DNA of 62,215 nt from Nitrospira sp. (GCA_016873395.1 VGXG01000008.1:1-62215); one strand, 5' to 3'; shown: positions 14,888 to 24,639, counted from the stretch's first letter. Translations and numbers: made by a program. Notes: generated by a model from the letters alone, not told the origin.

Positions 14888-16171
14888 ACGAATCCGCAGC
14901 CCGTCATCCGGCCTGATCCCCAGCCACAAGAGCCCGCCGAGCAGCGCGACCGCGGCGGCGACGCCCAGTGCGGCGGCCCAGCCGACCTGATCGGCCAGCC
15001 AAGGGGTCAGCGTGGGGGAGAGGGTTCCGCCGAGGTTCGCACCGGTATTCATGATGCCGGACAGGGTGCCGGCATGCGGCTTGGAGAGGTCCACGGTGGA
15101 GGACCAATAGGCGCCGACCGTAAAGTAAAGCCAGCCGGCGCCGAGGGAAAGCAGGGCCAGAGCCAGGAACGGTACCTCCGCTGAAGCCCCCAGCAAGATG
15201 GCCAGGGCCGCCAGCAGCATCCCGCCGGCACCCACGATGGCCCGTCCCCGGTTGATCCCCAATCTGACTGTCAGCCTGTCTGTCGCCCATCCACCGAGCG
15301 GACAGAAGATCGTCACCGCGATAAAGGGGCCTGCGGCAAACAGGGCTCCCCGTAGAAGGCCGAAGCCCCGCACGTTCACCAGATACAGATAAAACCAAGA
15401 GAGGTAGACATAGGCCACATAGCCGAGGCAGCTATAGCTTAAGACGAGCCACCAGACGGTCGGAGTCCGTGCAAACAGGCGCCAGGGTACCGGACCGACA
15501 GGGGAAGGTTCATCTAGCTTGCGCGACCCTTCGATGAGCGCCGCTTCCGCCTCGTTCACGCGAGGGTGCTGTGCCGGCCGGTCGGTCGCATACCAATACC
15601 AGATTCCGGCGACCAACAGACCCAGCAAGCCTGCCGCATAAAAAGGGGCTTGCCAGCCATAGTTGACCATGAGCCAGGCGGTGAGCGGAGGCGTGAGCGC
15701 GGAGCCGAGGCCCAAGCCTCCGATCGTAATGCCGATGCCGAGCCCTCGTTCGCCGGACGGCAGCCAGTTGGCCACCGCGCGGTTGAAATTCGGAAGGGCC
15801 GCCGCTTCGCCCGCGCCGATCAGGAACCGGACCAGGATCAACGACCCCAAGACGCCGACCAACCCGACAGTCGGCAGGGTGGCCGCCACGGCCGTGAGCG
15901 CGGTAAAGGTGGACCACCAGATCACCGCCAGGGTCAGCACCTTCCGCGGACCCCAGCGATCCCCCAGCCAGCCGCCGGGAATCTGGAAAAGGGCATAGCC
16001 GAGCACGAAGGCAGAAAAGACTTGCCCCATTTCCAGGTCGGTGAGCCCCAGTGCCGGCATCATCTGCCGGGCCGTCACCGAGATGTTGACCCGGTCGATG
16101 TAGGTGACGACGCTGATTGCGACAAGGAGGGCCAGGATCACCCAACGGGTGCGGGACGGGGCAGCAGCCAT
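14879..16171 (-). CDS. MFS transporter, anion:cation symporter-like
   Basis: A 430-residue protein with about twelve membrane spans. The first span region AISVVTYIDRVNISV contains the YxDR(V/S)N motif of the MFS anion:cation symporter family (hexuronate, tartrate and phthalate type). GGWLGDRWGPRKVL matches the MFS loop 2-3 signature. The substrate is probably an organic anion but cannot be specified. It is a single gene on the minus strand; GGAGAAGAG lies upstream of the start. Confidence 0.88.
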   Translation of the reverse strand: MAAAPSRTRWVILALLVAISVVTYIDRVNISVTARQMMPALGLTDLEMGQVFSAFVLGYALFQIPGGWLGDRWGPRKVLTLAVIWWSTFTALTAVAATLPTVGLVGVLGSLILVRFLIGAGEAAALPNFNRAVANWLPSGERGLGIGITIGGLGLGSALTPPLTAWLMVNYGWQAPFYAAGLLGLLVAGIWYWYATDRPAQHPRVNEAEAALIEGSRKLDEPSPVGPVPWRLFARTPTVWWLVLSYSCLGYVAYVYLSWFYLYLVNVRGFGLLRGALFAAGPFIAVTIFCPLGGWATDRLTVRLGINRGRAIVGAGGMLLAALAILLGASAEVPFLALALLSLGAGWLYFTVGAYWSSTVDLSKPHAGTLSGIMNTGANLGGTLSPTLTPWLADQVGWAAALGVAAAVALLGGLLWLGIRPDDGLRIREG

Positions 16172-16378
16172 GGTTTTTCTCTTCTCCGGCGGACTGTCGC
16201 AGGGAGTCAGGTTTCGCAGGGCTTGTAGTCTGCCGCTGCAGGCCCTGTCAAGAGCGAGGGCACGCGTCTGGATTTCCTCCAGGCATTTCGGTAAGATACT
16301 AGCGTCTTTTGGTTTTTTAGGCGCCCTTCCTACGCCCCCCTGAGCAGCATTCGGAGTGGGCCCTGGTTCGGAGGAGGA

Positions 16379-19300
16379 ATGAGGGTTCGTCCCAGGCCGT
16401 TGCTGCTGGGCCTTCTGGCCGTCCTGCTCGCCGCCTTTGTCCTCTTTTCAGTCTTCTACGATCCGGAAGCCCTGAAAGCCCACTTCATCACGCAAATCGA
16501 GCAACAGCTCGGCCGGAAAATTGAAGTCGGCGCAGCCAACCTCAGCCTGTTCCCCCGCATCCGCCTCGACCTTTCCGATGTGGTGATCCGCGAGCTCGAT
16601 CCGTCGCGCGCCTTCTTTAAAGCCAAAAAAGTCGAGCTGGTGTTGCGCTCGACGCCGCTCTGGCGCCTGCGCGTGGTTGTGAAACGACTGTACATCGACC
16701 AGCCGCACGTGGAACTGCGGCGTGACGCCGGAGGACGTTGGAACTTTTTAGCCACCGTCCCCGCCATGGACAAGGCAACAAAGGAAACACCTGAAGGCGG
16801 CAATCCGTTCAGCTTGATCCTCCTCATTCAGGAAACGACACTGGCCGGAGGAGAGCTTTCACTGGTGGATGATTTTCGACCGGACGGAACCAGATCGCTG
16901 CAACTCAAGGCCCTCGACGCCGTCATGCTGACCGGCGCGAAGGAGTTTCTCGTGGACCTGCGGCTCACCGCCGCCATGCCGGCCGAACAGGGAGCCTCCT
17001 CCCTGTCTTTGGTCGGAAAAGTTACTCGCTTCGAGTCGCCGGTTCGTTCCGCTGCCACGAGCCTGGAGGGACCGAGGCCGTCCGTCCAGTTCCAAGGCCA
17101 GGCGGAAGCAAAGAATGTCGACATCCGGCCGATGGCCGATTTTTTCGGACCCAGACCGGTCCCGGATGTCCAAGGCGCAGCCGACCTCCGCAGCACGATC
17201 CGCCTGACGCCGGGCGTGGGCGGATACGATCTCGTGCTTTCGGAGATGGCCCTCGACGTAGGCCGCTTGTCGCTCCGAGGACAGGCCAGTCTTTCCGGCC
17301 TCATGACGGCTCAGCCTACGTTCTCGCTCACGTTTTCCTCGTTGCCGGTCCAACTCGCTGAACTCCTTGCGCGGTTTCCGGCCGAATGGGTGCACCCTCA
17401 GCTTGCGACGATCATAGCGGATCGAGAGATCTCCGGTACCGTCGAAGTGGTGTCGGCTTCGCTCACCGGCACAACCAAGCCGGAACTGCGAGCGGCTCTG
17501 ACCGGAGAATTTCGCCTGCAACAAGGCCATGCGTTGGTGGGAAGCGATCGGACTCCGATCGAGAACGTGACCGGCGTCATCGTCGCCGAGTCCAATCGCA
17601 TCCGCATCACAGAGCTCTCCGGACAGTACGGTGACATGGTCGTGACCGGCGGCAAGGCCACGGTGTCCTTTCTTGACGCAGGGCCCTGGCTTGATCTTGA
17701 TGTGGCGGGGAGCATGGCAGCAGCGGACTTGGCTTCTTTCCTGGCCCGCACGATCAGCCCAGGGCCTGCGACTAAAACCCTGACCGGCCTGCGAGAGGTT
17801 CAAGGCAACACCGCCGTCACCTTCAGATTGGCCGGGGCCCTGAGCGGGCTCGGTGGTCTCAAGTTCATCGGTGGAGAAGTGGTGGCCCAGAACGTGAGCT
17901 TCCGGAGCCGGCTCCTCCGTGATCCGGCCGCGGAGGTCAACGGCCGGGTGATCTTCTCTCCCAAGAGCATCGAACTGGACGGGGTAAGTGGCCGACTGGG
18001 ACAAGGCCGCCTCGAGCTTCAAGGCGCCATTGCCATCGAAGCAGCCCCGCTCTTTAAAGATTTTCACCTGAGAGCCAGCGCTGACGCGGCGCAGATCCTG
18101 AGAGAACTCCCAGCCTTAAAAATCCCTGATAAGACTCTGCAGGGGATCATCGGTGCCATCGTCGATCTGTCCGGTCCCGCCGCGGCCCCGCGGATTAAGG
18201 CTGAAGTGGAGCTCAAAGACGCGGCGTTGCATTTCTCCGAGTCGCTGCGGAAACCGGCCGGGTCGCCGGCCTCTTTGAAGATCGAAGCTAAACTTTCACC
18301 CATGAAACAACTCGCCATCGAACGGCTGGAGCTGCACTTGCCTCCTTTTCGCCTGACAGGAAAGGGGTCCCTCCAGCTCGGTGCCAGGTTCGCAGTGGAG
18401 GCGTCGATCGTCTCCGGGCCTGCGTCGCTGGCCGGCTTGCCTCCGGGCATTTCGCTGGGCAACCTTGATGCCGGCACCGCCGAGCTTACTTTGGACATCA
18501 AGGGGAGGGGCACGAGTTGGAAAACGTGGCAGTATAGCGGGTGGATCGCCCTCACGGGTGGTCGCCTCAGGTCGAAGGAGTTGGACGCTCCTGTGTCCGA
18601 TATCTATTTGCGCCTGCAGTTGGTGCGGGGCGGAGCAGACGTCAAGCGGCTGGCGTTCAAGGTCAAGGACAGCGACATCAGTCTGTCCGGCTCGATCAGG
18701 AACTGGGACAGGGCGCCGGCCATCACCCTGCAGGTACTGTCGTCGCAGCTCGATATCGACCTGCTGATTCCCAAAGGCGAGCGGTCGCCGGTGCGGGATG
18801 CTCTGGAGGATTTGGCTGCGTCCGGCCGGTTGGTTGCAATGGTCACCATCGACCGTGGGTATTATAAGGCTCTCAGCCTGCGCGGGCTCTCGACGCAAGT
18901 CAACATCCGGGAGAGCACAGTGACGCTGGATAACCTGGTCGGAGAGGTCGACGGGGGACCCTTCGAGGGGAGGTTGAAGGTCCTTTTACCGAAGCTCAAG
19001 CCGGCCGATGTGCAAGCATCTTTCCGAATTAGAGGGGTCCGCTATGAAAAGATCCTTCGCCTTTTCGGGGACGAGCGACGGGTGGTGACGGGCGACCTGT
19101 CCGCGAGCGGGACCTTGCAAGGGAATGGCCGTGATCCCAAGGGAACCCTGCATAGCCTCAACGGGAAGGCGAACCTATCGATTACGCAGGGGCGCATTTA
19201 CAAAGGGACCGTTGTCACCAAAATCCTCACGATCCTCAACCTCCCGACCCTGTTACAGGGGAAAGTCGATTTGAGCAAGGATGGCATGCCCTTCGACACA

Positions 19301-19774
19301 GTCTCCGCCACCTTGACGGTCGCAAATGGAATCGTGACCACGGAGAACTTCCTGGTCGATAGTCCTGTCCTCAAGATCACCGGAGCCGGCAACTACGATA
19401 TAACGCACGATCAATTGAATGCCGTGACTGTGGCCAGTCCGCTGGGATCTTATACAAAGTTGCTCCAGAGCATCCCGCTCTTCGGCAAATTGTTCGCCGG
19501 AGAACGGCAGGGATTCACCACCGCTTTTTTTGAAGTAACCGGGCCATTCAAGGACCCGCAGGTCGACTATATGCCCTTAAAGTCATTCGGCACCGGAGTG
19601 ACCGGACTGGCCCAGCTGGCCTTCGATCTGCTCAAAAATACGGTTATGCTCCCGAAAGAACTGATCACGCCGAGCGATGAGTCGCCGACCTCACCTGAAA
19701 CTTCCCCACCGCCGGCCACCGACAAGGCCACGCAACCAGCTCCCCTTAGCGTCCCGGCGCCAGCCGCTCCGTAG
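16379..19774 (+). CDS. AsmA-family envelope protein
   Basis: A 1131-residue protein with an N-terminal anchor (LLLGLLAVLLAAFVLFSVFY) followed by the AsmA-type start: a predicted helix, then GRKIEVGAANLSLFPRIRL. Long repetitive beta-strand segments continue to a C-terminal AsmA domain with LSITQGRIYKGTVVTKILTI and FDTVSATLTVANGI. Large AsmA-like proteins are thought to form bridges carrying phospholipids between inner and outer membranes, so a Gram-negative envelope is implied. The tail is Pro/Thr/Ala-rich. GGAGGAGG precedes the ATG. The gene stands alone. Confidence 0.88.
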   Translation: MRVRPRPLLLGLLAVLLAAFVLFSVFYDPEALKAHFITQIEQQLGRKIEVGAANLSLFPRIRLDLSDVVIRELDPSRAFFKAKKVELVLRSTPLWRLRVVVKRLYIDQPHVELRRDAGGRWNFLATVPAMDKATKETPEGGNPFSLILLIQETTLAGGELSLVDDFRPDGTRSLQLKALDAVMLTGAKEFLVDLRLTAAMPAEQGASSLSLVGKVTRFESPVRSAATSLEGPRPSVQFQGQAEAKNVDIRPMADFFGPRPVPDVQGAADLRSTIRLTPGVGGYDLVLSEMALDVGRLSLRGQASLSGLMTAQPTFSLTFSSLPVQLAELLARFPAEWVHPQLATIIADREISGTVEVVSASLTGTTKPELRAALTGEFRLQQGHALVGSDRTPIENVTGVIVAESNRIRITELSGQYGDMVVTGGKATVSFLDAGPWLDLDVAGSMAAADLASFLARTISPGPATKTLTGLREVQGNTAVTFRLAGALSGLGGLKFIGGEVVAQNVSFRSRLLRDPAAEVNGRVIFSPKSIELDGVSGRLGQGRLELQGAIAIEAAPLFKDFHLRASADAAQILRELPALKIPDKTLQGIIGAIVDLSGPAAAPRIKAEVELKDAALHFSESLRKPAGSPASLKIEAKLSPMKQLAIERLELHLPPFRLTGKGSLQLGARFAVEASIVSGPASLAGLPPGISLGNLDAGTAELTLDIKGRGTSWKTWQYSGWIALTGGRLRSKELDAPVSDIYLRLQLVRGGADVKRLAFKVKDSDISLSGSIRNWDRAPAITLQVLSSQLDIDLLIPKGERSPVRDALEDLAASGRLVAMVTIDRGYYKALSLRGLSTQVNIRESTVTLDNLVGEVDGGPFEGRLKVLLPKLKPADVQASFRIRGVRYEKILRLFGDERRVVTGDLSASGTLQGNGRDPKGTLHSLNGKANLSITQGRIYKGTVVTKILTILNLPTLLQGKVDLSKDGMPFDTVSATLTVANGIVTTENFLVDSPVLKITGAGNYDITHDQLNAVTVASPLGSYTKLLQSIPLFGKLFAGERQGFTTAFFEVTGPFKDPQVDYMPLKSFGTGVTGLAQLAFDLLKNTVMLPKELITPSDESPTSPETSPPPATDKATQPAPLSVPAPAAP

Positions 19775-19793
19775 TCTTTTCCCGGTCCGTGCC

Positions 19794-19822
19794 TTGACCC
19801 TCATGGCCTCGCATGCTAGCAT
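19794..19822 (+). promoter_or_regulatory. Sigma-70 promoter with extended -10, upstream of the M24 gene
   Basis: TTGACC (19794-19799), a 17-base spacer, and TAGCAT (19817-19822) preceded by TCGCATGC. The spacer end and -10 are nearly the same as in the promoter at 54120-54148. It would give a leader of about 300 bases containing the repeat at 19870-20078. Confidence 0.5.
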
Positions 19823-19869
19823 TCAACCATCTACGAGTTTTCCTTCACGTTCACCCGCCTACGCAGGAA

Positions 19870-20078
19870 GCCACGGCTGCCCGGCCTTCGTAGCCGACGC
19901 TACTTCGGCGGAGTAGGCTAAAGCCGTGGATGAATGCGGAGCGGGTGTCCTCCGAAGCCTCGGCGAAGGAGGACAAGCTTCGGCGGGTTTCGCCGAAGCC
20001 AAGTGGAGGGACGACGGCTGCCCGGCCTTCGCAGCAAAGCTGCTTCGGTGGAGTAGGCTAAAGCCATGGGGCTCCACT
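19870..20078. repeat. Composite structured repeat, two copies of a CCGGCCTTCG unit
   Basis: Two related units (19870-19929 and 20010-20078) share CGGCTGCCCGGCCTTCG, a central TTCGG hairpin and GGAGTAGGCTAAAGCC. Between them lies a hairpin with CTTCGGCG/CGCCGAAG arms (about 19978-20000). An inverted relative occupies 49079-49275. The element explains most of the 356-base gap before the M24 gene; no ORF in it looks real. Confidence 0.7.
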
Positions 20079-20130
20079 CGATCAGGCATCTCAGCAGGCC
20101 TGTCCGCCGGTCCTCCAAGGAGAGTCGATC

Positions 20131-21261
20131 GTGACGCTAGAGCAAGCCACGCTCATGATCGCGGCCAGCGAGTCGGACTCCAACCTCTATTACGCCACTC
20201 GATTTATCGCGCCGGATCCTTTTATCTTCATCGAGATCAAGGGCGAGCGGCTGCTGGTGATGAGCGATCTGGAGATGGATCGGGCGCGAAGCCAGGCGTC
20301 GGTGGATCGTGTCTTGTCCTATTCCGAAATCGAACGCCGGCTGCGCACGCAAGGGGTGAAGGATCCGGGGCCGTCCGAGGTGATCCATACAGTGCTGCAA
20401 GACGAGAGGGTGGCCCGGCTGCTGGTGCCGGGCAATTTTCCCTATGCCCATGCAGCCAGGCTCCAGGAACTCGGCTACCGGCTCGACACGAAAAAGGAGC
20501 CGTTCTTCGAGCGGCGCGCCGTCAAGACGAGCGAAGAGGTCCGTCATATTGAAGCCACCCAACGAGCCGTTGAAGAGGCCGTGGCTGCCGCCCATGACGC
20601 CTTGCGCGGGGCCACTCCACGTGAAGAGGTCCTGTGGCTGGAGGGCGAGCCGCTGACCTCGGAGCGGATCAAGAAATTGATCAACGTGAAGCTGATGGAG
20701 CGGGACTGTGTCGCCCAGCACACGATCGTGGCGGGAGGGGAGCAGGCCTGCGATCCCCACCAGGAAGGGAGCGGACCGCTGCCGGCTAACCGGAGCATCA
20801 TCTTCGACGTGTTCCCGCGCTCCGGCCAATCACGCTATTTCGCCGACATGTCCCGTACGGTCGTCCGAGGAAAGCCCTCGCCGGAACTCAAGAAGCTGTA
20901 CCAGGCCGTCAAAGATGCCCAGGAGGAGGCCATCACCAAGATCCGCGACGGGGCCGACGGGGCCAAGATCCATCAAGGGATCTGCGAGCGGTTCGAGGCG
21001 GCCGGGTACCTGACCGGCCTCGTGAACGGGCGGATGCAGGGCTATTTTCACGGGACCGGGCACGGAGTGGGGCTGGACATCCATGAGCCACCCCGCATCA
21101 GTCGCACCGGCTCGCCCTTGCAGGAAGGGCACATCGTCACCGTCGAGCCGGGGCTCTATTATCCAGGCCTGGGAGCGGTCCGCATTGAAGACATGGTCCT
21201 GGTCACCAACGACGGCTGCCGCAACCTCACGGATTTCCCCAAAACCTTCGAGTTGGAGTAA
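20131..21261 (+). CDS. M24-family metallopeptidase (Xaa-Pro aminopeptidase-like)
   Basis: A 376-residue protein with a GTG start supported by AAGGAGAG at 20117-20124. Residues 1-135 form the creatinase-like N-terminal domain. The C-terminal pita-bread domain shows the metal ligands in order: Asp in IIFDVFPR, Asp in FADMSRT, His in GTGHGVGLDIHE, Glu in VTVEPGLYY and Glu in RIEDMVLV. It is likely a cytosolic dipeptidase or aminopeptidase acting on proline-containing peptides. A TCAGT spacer element separates it from the next gene. Confidence 0.9.
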   Translation: MTLEQATLMIAASESDSNLYYATRFIAPDPFIFIEIKGERLLVMSDLEMDRARSQASVDRVLSYSEIERRLRTQGVKDPGPSEVIHTVLQDERVARLLVPGNFPYAHAARLQELGYRLDTKKEPFFERRAVKTSEEVRHIEATQRAVEEAVAAAHDALRGATPREEVLWLEGEPLTSERIKKLINVKLMERDCVAQHTIVAGGEQACDPHQEGSGPLPANRSIIFDVFPRSGQSRYFADMSRTVVRGKPSPELKKLYQAVKDAQEEAITKIRDGADGAKIHQGICERFEAAGYLTGLVNGRMQGYFHGTGHGVGLDIHEPPRISRTGSPLQEGHIVTVEPGLYYPGLGAVRIEDMVLVTNDGCRNLTDFPKTFELE

Positions 21262-21330
21262 GTTGTCAGTGGTCAGTCTTCAGTCGTCAGTGCTTCGGAC
21301 CGAACTGTCAACTGATCACTGATAACTGCA
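21262..21330. repeat. Palindromic spacer element, TCAGT/ACTGA type
   Basis: GTCAGTGGTCAGTCTTCAGT on the left can pair with AACTGATCACTGATAAC-like words on the right. It fills the gap between the M24 and SdhB/TfrB-like genes. Confidence 0.7.
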
Positions 21331-21340
21331 AACAGTCTCT

Positions 21341-22312
21341 ATGCGCCTGACCTTCACCATCACACGCTTTAATCCCGAAACGGACGCCCGGCCGCACGAG
21401 GAAGACTACCGCCTCGAAGTCGGACGCGGCATGACCGTCTTGGAAGCCTTGATTCGCATCAAGAACGAACAGGACGGGTCGCTGTCGCTCCGCTACTCCT
21501 GCCGCTCTGCAATCTGCGGTTCCTGCGCGATGGAAATCAACGGAGCCGAAAAACTCGCCTGCCGTACGTCGGTTCGTAAGGAACTGGAGCGGCGCGGACG
21601 GATCACGGTCGCGCCTCTCCGCAACCTGCCGGTCATCAAGGACCTGGTCGTGGACCTGTCCTCCTTCTGGGACAAGATCCAGGAAGTGACCCCCTGGCTC
21701 TCGGCGCCCCGCCAGAGTCACATGGCACACCCATCGAGCCAGATGACGCTCCTGCCGGGCAGCTATCGGTTTCACAATGTGGATGCCTGCATCATGTGCG
21801 GCGCCTGCGTCGCAGCCTGCACGGCCCATGAGGTCTCACGCGCGTTTCTGGGTCCGGCGGCTCTGGCCAAGGCGGACCGGTTCATGGCCGATCCACGGGA
21901 ACCCCAGGCGATGAAGCGGGCACGCCTGGGTTCATTAGAAACAGAACACGGGATCTGGGACTGCACCCGCTGCAATTTCTGCGTCGAGGTCTGTCCCAAG
22001 GACGTGAAGCCGATGGAAGCCATCATTCGCCTGCGGCACGCCGCCCTCGAGGCGGGACTCGTCTCGACCGGCGGCGCCCGCCACGTCATCGGATTCTTCC
22101 GGCTCATCCAGCGTCAGGGACGGCTCAACGAGGCCCTGATGCCGCTGAAAGTCGTTGGGTTCAGCCTGATGCGGCTCCTGCACATTCTCCCGTTAGGCAT
22201 CCGGATGTGGCTCAAAGGCAAAGTCCCCAACCCGTTGGCTCAGCCTATCGTCGGCATCGCTCAGGTCCGTGCGATCTTTGCCTCGGCTCAGCGACCCTCC
22301 AAGGCATCCTGA
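21341..22312 (+). CDS. SdhB/TfrB-like iron-sulfur subunit of a succinate dehydrogenase or fumarate reductase
   Basis: A 323-residue protein. The N-terminal plant-type ferredoxin domain has the [2Fe-2S] cysteines in YSCRSAICGSCAMEING and LACRT. The second domain carries CIMCGACVAACT and CTRCNFCVEVCPKDVKP. The second of these is a full CxxCxxCxxxCP motif, as in HdrC/TfrB-type subunits. A C-terminal extension of about 85 residues (RHVIGFFRLIQRQGRLNEAL) goes beyond classical SdhB (about 240 residues) and resembles the HdrC-like part of TfrB/SdhB of non-classical enzymes. An HdrB-like protein, the usual partner in such enzymes, is encoded at 28077. The flavoprotein subunit is not in the window. 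Confidence 0.88.
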   Translation: MRLTFTITRFNPETDARPHEEDYRLEVGRGMTVLEALIRIKNEQDGSLSLRYSCRSAICGSCAMEINGAEKLACRTSVRKELERRGRITVAPLRNLPVIKDLVVDLSSFWDKIQEVTPWLSAPRQSHMAHPSSQMTLLPGSYRFHNVDACIMCGACVAACTAHEVSRAFLGPAALAKADRFMADPREPQAMKRARLGSLETEHGIWDCTRCNFCVEVCPKDVKPMEAIIRLRHAALEAGLVSTGGARHVIGFFRLIQRQGRLNEALMPLKVVGFSLMRLLHILPLGIRMWLKGKVPNPLAQPIVGIAQVRAIFASAQRPSKAS

Positions 22313-22321
22313 ACGAACCGC

Positions 22322-22759
22322 ATGGCTCCATTCAGATTTCTTGAAGAGGTCGCGCTGGCGGACGCGGCGTTCGAAGCCACGGGGGACACTCCCTCCGATC
22401 TGTTTCAGGCTGCCGCGCAGGCGGTCATCGAGACCCTGGTGAACCCGGCAACGCTCCTCCCCACCTGCCGGAAAACCATCGAGCACCGAGCGCCCGATCT
22501 GCCTGCCTTGCTCTTCGACTGGCTCTCCGATATCGTCTACCTGAAGGACGCAGAAGGACTGCTGTTCAAAGACACAACCGTGGTCGTGCAGTGCGACCGG
22601 TCCGACGGAAGCTGGACGCTGCACGCCACCCTGGCCGGCGAGCCGATTGATCCAGCCCGCCATGAGCTGCGGGCCGACGTGAAGGCGGTCACCAAACACC
22701 TGTTCGATGTCCGGCAGGACGGTCGGCGCTGGGTGGCACGGGTCGTACTGGATATTTAA
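22322..22759 (+). CDS. Archease
   Basis: A 145-residue archease, the small protein that helps RtcB ligase turn over and accept guanylate. Recognisable features are FRFLEEVALADAAFEATGDT at the start, with the metal-ligand acidic residues, LLFDWLSDIVYLKDAEGLLF in the middle, and a C-terminal KAVTKHLFDV followed by ARVVLDI ending in an acidic residue. It lies directly upstream of rtcB on the same strand, which confirms the assignment. Confidence 0.9.
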   Translation: MAPFRFLEEVALADAAFEATGDTPSDLFQAAAQAVIETLVNPATLLPTCRKTIEHRAPDLPALLFDWLSDIVYLKDAEGLLFKDTTVVVQCDRSDGSWTLHATLAGEPIDPARHELRADVKAVTKHLFDVRQDGRRWVARVVLDI

Positions 22760-22761
22760 AA

Positions 22762-22793
22762 CCGTGATGCGTGATCAGTGATGGGGGAGTGCG
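22762..22793. repeat. GTGATG-type spacer repeat merging into the rtcB ribosome binding site
   Basis: Words gtgatgcgtgatcagtgatgg run straight into GGGGGAG (22783-22789), the ribosome binding site of rtcB. Confidence 0.45.
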
Positions 22794-24245
22794 ATGAAGC
22801 TGAACACTGCCATGACGGTCAACAGGATCTCTGACGAGGTCTGGGAAATCCCAGTCACGGAGAAGCCGGGCATGGTCGTGCCAGCGCGGATTTACGCCAC
22901 CGAACAGATCCTGACCAGCATGGACAGCGGAGTCTTCGAGCAGGTAACCAATGTCGCCTGCCTCCCCGGCATCCGCCGCTACGCCCTCTGCATGCCGGAC
23001 GGCCATTGGGGCTACGGATTTCCGATCGGCGGGGTGGCGGCGTTCGATCCCCATGAAGGGGTCATCTCGCCGGGCGGAGTCGGGTACGACATCAACTGCG
23101 GCATGCGACTGATCCGCACGGACCTCACGCTGGAGGATGTCAGACCACGCCTGGAACCATTGATGACCGAGTTGTTCCGGAAAGTCCCGGCCGGAGTCGG
23201 TTCCACCGGCTTCGTGCGGGTCAATCGGCAAGAGTTTGAAGAGGTCATGCGCAAGGGCGCCCGTTGGTGCGTGGCGCGGGGCTACGGCTGGCAGCAGGAC
23301 TTGGAGCGAATCGAGGAACAGGGGTGCATCCCCGGCGCCGACCCGTCCAAGATCAGCGACCAGGCTGTGAAGCGCGGCATCAACCAGCTCGGCACGTTAG
23401 GGTCCGGCAACCACTACCTGGAAGTCCAGGTGGCCGCCCAGGAACGGATCTTCGATCGGGAGACGGCCGCGAAGCTGGGGGTCACCGGCCATGATCAGAT
23501 CGTGGTCATGGTGCACTGCGGGTCACGCGGTTTTGGACACCAGGTGGCAAGCGACTACCTCAAGGTCTTCGAGAAGGCCATGCCACGCTACGGCATCTCC
23601 GTCAAGGACCAGCAACTCGCCTGTGCGCCCTTCCGTTCCCCGGAAGGGCAGGACTATTTCGCGGCCATGAACTGCGCGGCCAACAGCGCCTTTGCCAACC
23701 GACAGGTCATTACCCACCAGATCAGGGAAGCCTTTTCTTCGGTATTCGGCCGGCCGGCCGAAGCCATGGGCATGGAGATCGTCTACGACGTGGCCCACAA
23801 CATCGCCAAGGTGGAACGGTACGAAGAGGGAGAGCTGGTCGTCCATCGGAAAGGCTCCACGCGGGCCTTTGGACCCAACCGCCCGGAACTGCCGGACCGC
23901 TATAAAGAGACAGGACAACCGGTGATTTGCGGCGGTTCCATGGAGACCGGTTCCTATCTCCTCGTGGGGACCGACCGGGCCATGCACGAGACGTTCGGGT
24001 CCACGATGCACGGCTCGGGCCGGACCATGTCGCGCGCCCAGGCGAAGCGGTCGATACGAGGCGAGCAGTTGAAGAAAGATATGGCGCAGCGCGGGATTAT
24101 CGTCAAAGCCGTCTCGATGTCCGGTCTGGCCGAAGAAGCCGGCTTTGCCTACAAAAATATTTCCGATGTGGTCGAGACCGTAGACCGGGCCGGGATCACC
24201 AGAAAAGTGGCGGAGCTGCGTCCGATCGGGAATATCAAGGGGTAA
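22794..24245 (+). CDS. rtcB: RNA-splicing ligase RtcB
   Basis: A 483-residue RtcB, which joins 2',3'-cyclic phosphate or 3'-phosphate ends to 5'-OH ends of RNA using GTP and Mn2+. Active-site blocks are present in order: GVGYDINCGMRLIRT with the metal-binding Cys, GSGNHYLEVQ, MVHCGSRGFGHQV, VYDVAHNIAK and MHGSGRTMSRAQAKR, which contains the histidine that is guanylylated. The length is typical. Co-location with archease suggests RNA repair or RNA processing. It could act in stress-induced RNA cleavage and repair, but no nuclease target is visible next to it. Confidence 0.95.
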   Translation: MKLNTAMTVNRISDEVWEIPVTEKPGMVVPARIYATEQILTSMDSGVFEQVTNVACLPGIRRYALCMPDGHWGYGFPIGGVAAFDPHEGVISPGGVGYDINCGMRLIRTDLTLEDVRPRLEPLMTELFRKVPAGVGSTGFVRVNRQEFEEVMRKGARWCVARGYGWQQDLERIEEQGCIPGADPSKISDQAVKRGINQLGTLGSGNHYLEVQVAAQERIFDRETAAKLGVTGHDQIVVMVHCGSRGFGHQVASDYLKVFEKAMPRYGISVKDQQLACAPFRSPEGQDYFAAMNCAANSAFANRQVITHQIREAFSSVFGRPAEAMGMEIVYDVAHNIAKVERYEEGELVVHRKGSTRAFGPNRPELPDRYKETGQPVICGGSMETGSYLLVGTDRAMHETFGSTMHGSGRTMSRAQAKRSIRGEQLKKDMAQRGIIVKAVSMSGLAEEAGFAYKNISDVVETVDRAGITRKVAELRPIGNIKG

Positions 24246-24249
24246 CGGA

Positions 24250-24639
24250 GTGCTGCTGAGGCCGGGCCTATTGCTTCTTTTTTCCCTGGCTGCCTGTGCC
24301 CACGCGGTCACGCTCACGAATGTGCGCGACGGCACTGAAGCCACAGGGACCCATCATCCTTGGAGTCAGTCGATTCAGATCATCCTGCCGTCAGGCGAAC
24401 GGTGCGAAGGCCGATATCAGACACTGACGACCAAGACGCTAGGGGAGGAGTCCCTGTTTTACCGGTCGCACGTAGGCACGATCCTGGGACGCAATACGGT
24501 GGAACGGTTTCATGGGTATGCCCGCCTGACGGGAGAACAGGGCACCGTAGTCGAGGTCGTCTTTTCCAGCGGATGGACCGGAGGCGGCTTCGGTGTGGCC
24601 AAGGCCAGCTCCGGCGAGGAATATAGAGTGACCTTCTAG
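24250..24639 (+). CDS. Small lipoprotein, hypothetical
   Basis: A 129-residue protein with a GTG start just after rtcB. LLLLFSLAAC forms a lipoprotein signal with the lipid-attached Cys near residue 16. The mature part is beta-rich (IQIILPSGERCEGRYQTL, GTVVEVVFSSGWTGGGFGVAKASSG), with two glycine-rich strands. Family not recognised. Its stop shares a base with the possible GTG start of the WD40-caspase gene, suggesting the two are co-expressed. Confidence 0.7.
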   Translation: MLLRPGLLLLFSLAACAHAVTLTNVRDGTEATGTHHPWSQSIQIILPSGERCEGRYQTLTTKTLGEESLFYRSHVGTILGRNTVERFHGYARLTGEQGTVVEVVFSSGWTGGGFGVAKASSGEEYRVTF

